Source of the DNA: Reclinomonas americana ATCC 50394
Lineage: Eukaryota; Jakobida; Jakobea; Jakobida
Direction: 5' to 3'
NCBI GenBank assembly: GCA_048213135.1
Contig: PS015061.1
Coordinates: forward strand, 240,628-304,627
Length of the DNA: 64,000 nucleotides
The translations under genes and the position numbers were made by a program. Shown in pieces: positions 62,227 through 64,000 of the stretch; position 1 is the stretch's first letter; the number at the start of each line of letters is the position of its first letter. Below the pieces are notes generated by a model that saw only the letters and a program-made list of their open reading frames with translations, was not told the DNA's origin and did no database searches.

Positions 62227-62307
62227 GCGACTTTGGCCGAGTGGTTAAGGCGGCGCCCTGCTAAGGCGTTGTGGAAACACGCGAAGGTTCGAATCCTTCA
62301 GGTCGCG
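62227..62307 (+). tRNA. tRNA-Ser (anticodon GCT)
   Basis: A full cloverleaf of 81 nt including the discriminator G. Acceptor stem GCGACTT pairs with AGGTCGC; D arm GCC/GGC; anticodon stem GCGCC/GGCGT around loop CTGCTAA with GCT at 62260-62262; long variable arm TTGTGGAAACACGCG typical of serine; T arm AAGG-TTCGAAT-CCTT. Internal A box (TGGCCGAGTGG) and B box (GGTTCGAATCC) are intact. A T run follows within about 10-20 nt, as expected for Pol III termination. No intron. Confidence 0.96.
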
Positions 62308-62520
62308 ATCATTTTTGCTTTTTTTCTTTTCGTTTTTTCCTCCACTCACACGCACCTCTCTCTCTTTCTCTTCCTACCTTCTCCTTCCACCAACAAGAAA
62401 AAGAAAAAGAAAAGACGCCACTATCAATTTCCGCAATTTTTCCTCTTCATTTTTTACTGCAGTCGACGGCTGCCAGCAAGTGCGCACTCGGTCCTTCCCA
62501 TCCCTCTCTCCCTCTCGCTC

Positions 62521-62950
62521 TCACAAGTACAGGCCCTCTGGCACACCCTCCGACTTCTTGTACAGAATCTTCTCCTTGGCCTTGCGCAGGTCCGACTGTT
62601 GCACCTTCATACGACGGTCGCGCAGCGCCAGCAGACCGGCTTCGGTGCAGAGCGCCTTGATGTCGGCACCGCTCAGCTCGTCCTTGGCCAGAATGAACTC
62701 GTCGAGGTTGACGTCCTCGGCCAGCGTCATGCGGCGCGTGTGGATCTCAAAGATGCGGCGCTTCGTCTTCAGGTCGGGCAGCGGGAACTCGATCTTGCGA
62801 TCGATACGACCCGGGCGCAGCAGCGCCGGATCCAGGCTCTCAATGCGGTTCGTGGCCATCAACACCTGTGTGGTGAAGGGTGAGAGGCGAAGGAGGGCGT
62901 CTTATCTTTTCAACACCTCCCTTCTCATTCTCGTAGTCTATCTTCTCTTC

Positions 62951-63047
<97 letters not shown>

Positions 63048-63377
63048 NNNNNNNNNNNNNNNNNNNNNNNNNNNNNNNNNNNNNNNNNNNNNNNNNNNNN
63101 NNNNNNNNNNNNNNNNNNNNNNNNNNNNNNNNNNNNNNNNNNNNNNNNNNNNNNNNNNNNNNNNNNNNNNNNNNNNNNNNNNNNNNNNNNNNNNNNNNNN
63201 NNNNNNNNNNNNNNNNNNNNNNNNNNNNNNNNNNNNNNNNNNNNNNNNNNNNNNNNNNNNNNNNNNNNNNNNNNNNNNNNNNNNNNNNNNNNNNNNNNNN
63301 NNNNNNNNNNNNNNNNNNNNNNNNNNNNNNNNNNNNNNNNNNNNNNNNNNNNNNNNNNNNNNNNCTGTCTTCTCTCT

Positions 63378-63452
<75 letters not shown>

Positions 63453-63457
63453 CTCTC

Positions 63458-63496
<39 letters not shown>

Positions 63497-63502
63497 GTCT
63501 GA

Positions 63503-63536
<34 letters not shown>

Positions 63537-64000
63537 GTCTGTCTGTCTGTCTGTCTCTCTCTGTCTGTCTCCCTTCTTTTTCTCTTCTCCCTCTCCCTTT
63601 CCCTTTCCCTCCTTTCCCTCCCCACAAACCTTGACTTCACCCTGCGCGTCAAAGCCGTCCAACTGGTTGAGCAACTCAAGCATGGTACGCTGAATTTCAC
63701 GCTCGCCACCCGAGTGGGCGTCGTAGCGCTTCGTGCCGACGGCGTCAATCTCGTCGATGAACACAATCGAGGGCGCCAGCTCTTCGGCCACGCGGAACAG
63801 CTCGCGCACAAGCTTGGGGCCTTCGCCGAGGTACTTTTGAATGAGTTCGGAGCCGACCACACGCAAAAACGTCGCCGACGTGTGGTGAGCGACAGCGCGC
63901 GCCAGCAGCGTCTTGCCAGTGCCGGGCTCGCCGTACAGAATCACACCCTTCGGCGGCTTGATGCCGATCTCGTCGTACAGCTCGGGATGCGTGAGCGGGA
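62521..64000 (-). CDS. RPT2: 26S proteasome regulatory ATPase RPT2 (5' part outside window)
   Basis: AAA+ subunit of the 19S base that unfolds substrates and opens the 20S gate. Two exons are visible. The upstream exon has [20 protein letters not shown] (Walker A), [38 protein letters not shown] (Walker B) and [20 protein letters not shown]. After an intron comes [60 protein letters not shown] and the gate-opening C-terminus [12 protein letters not shown]. The FPLPD region and the GLYL end identify RPT2 rather than other RPTs. The intron (about 62866-63629) is a (CT)n tract with a 317-N gap. Truncated by the window edge at 64000. Confidence 0.95.
62949..63580. repeat. (CT)n/(CTGT)n tract and 317-N gap in the RPT2 intron
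   Basis: Nearly pure CT from 62949 to 63047, N at 63048-63364, then CT, GT and CTGT repeats to about 63570. All of it is between the two RPT2 exons, whose reading frames join without missing residues (EVKV to MATNRIE). The gap therefore contains only intron. Confidence 0.92.

Noticed and set aside
62840-63944. Arg/Glu-repeat frames spanning the 63-kb gap
   Set aside because: Products of a (CT)n intron and N bases between two RPT2 exons.

Overview
The window is nuclear DNA from a unicellular eukaryote. It is moderately GC-rich and gene-dense, with about 20 protein genes in 64 kb and intergenic gaps often of 60-150 bp. Genes are cut by many short GT-AG introns, mostly 55-100 nt. Microsatellites ((GT)n, (GA)n/(CT)n, (CTGT)n) are abundant inside introns, and four runs of N mark assembly gaps, all next to simple repeats. 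The gene content fits a free-living or parasitic protist: hybrid histidine kinase, flavin-dependent thymidylate synthase, GDP-mannose 3,5-epimerase, a WTAP-type m6A factor, GATOR1 NPRL3 and an SMCHD1-like ATPase. Several of these together would suit an amoebozoan or another non-opisthokont lineage. I cannot name the organism from the sequence alone.

Layout. 0-3.3 kb: CHO2-type phosphatidylethanolamine methyltransferase (minus), divergent across 60 bp from a roughly 10-kb SMCHD1-like gene (plus, 3.4-13.2 kb). 13.3-16.2 kb: NPRL3 (plus). 16.3-19.3 kb: a small membrane protein and RTF1 (both minus). 19.6-23.3 kb: WTAP and WRAP73 (plus). 23.5-29.6 kb: hybrid histidine kinase with three PAS regions (plus). 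29.7-31.4 kb: TLC-domain membrane protein (plus). 31.6-32.9 kb: MGST3-type MAPEG enzyme (minus). 33.9-35.4 kb: an acidic Ser/Pro-rich protein with a myristoylation-type N-terminus (plus). 35.5-39.5 kb: membrane-anchored long coiled-coil protein (minus). 39.6-40.9 kb: unrecognised protein (minus) with degenerate coiled-coil repeats in an intron. 41.3-42.6 kb: unrecognised protein and a small secreted Cys-rich protein (plus). 42.9-43.3 kb: decayed WD40 array. 43.8-47.6 kb: WD40-coiled-coil protein (plus). 48.0-49.9 kb: GME (minus). 50.9-58.6 kb: LRR-FN3-coiled-coil protein (plus) with a roughly 0.9-kb minisatellite intron. 58.7-62.0 kb: ThyX and a second protein with an acylation-type N-terminus (minus). 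62.2 kb: tRNA-Ser(GCT). 62.5 kb to the window end: proteasome ATPase RPT2 (minus, 5' part cut off).

The genes do not form one pathway. They are housekeeping and signalling genes packed tightly, often as divergent or convergent pairs. The most unusual feature of the window is its splicing. Besides GTGAGT-type donors, at least 19 introns start with GTTGCG. Fourteen of these sit inside conserved protein families where the reading frame fixes the junction. The other leading observations are a full-architecture SMCHD1 homologue in a protist, a spliced eukaryotic ThyX, an intronic minisatellite that is open in every sense frame, and two decayed repeat-protein fragments.
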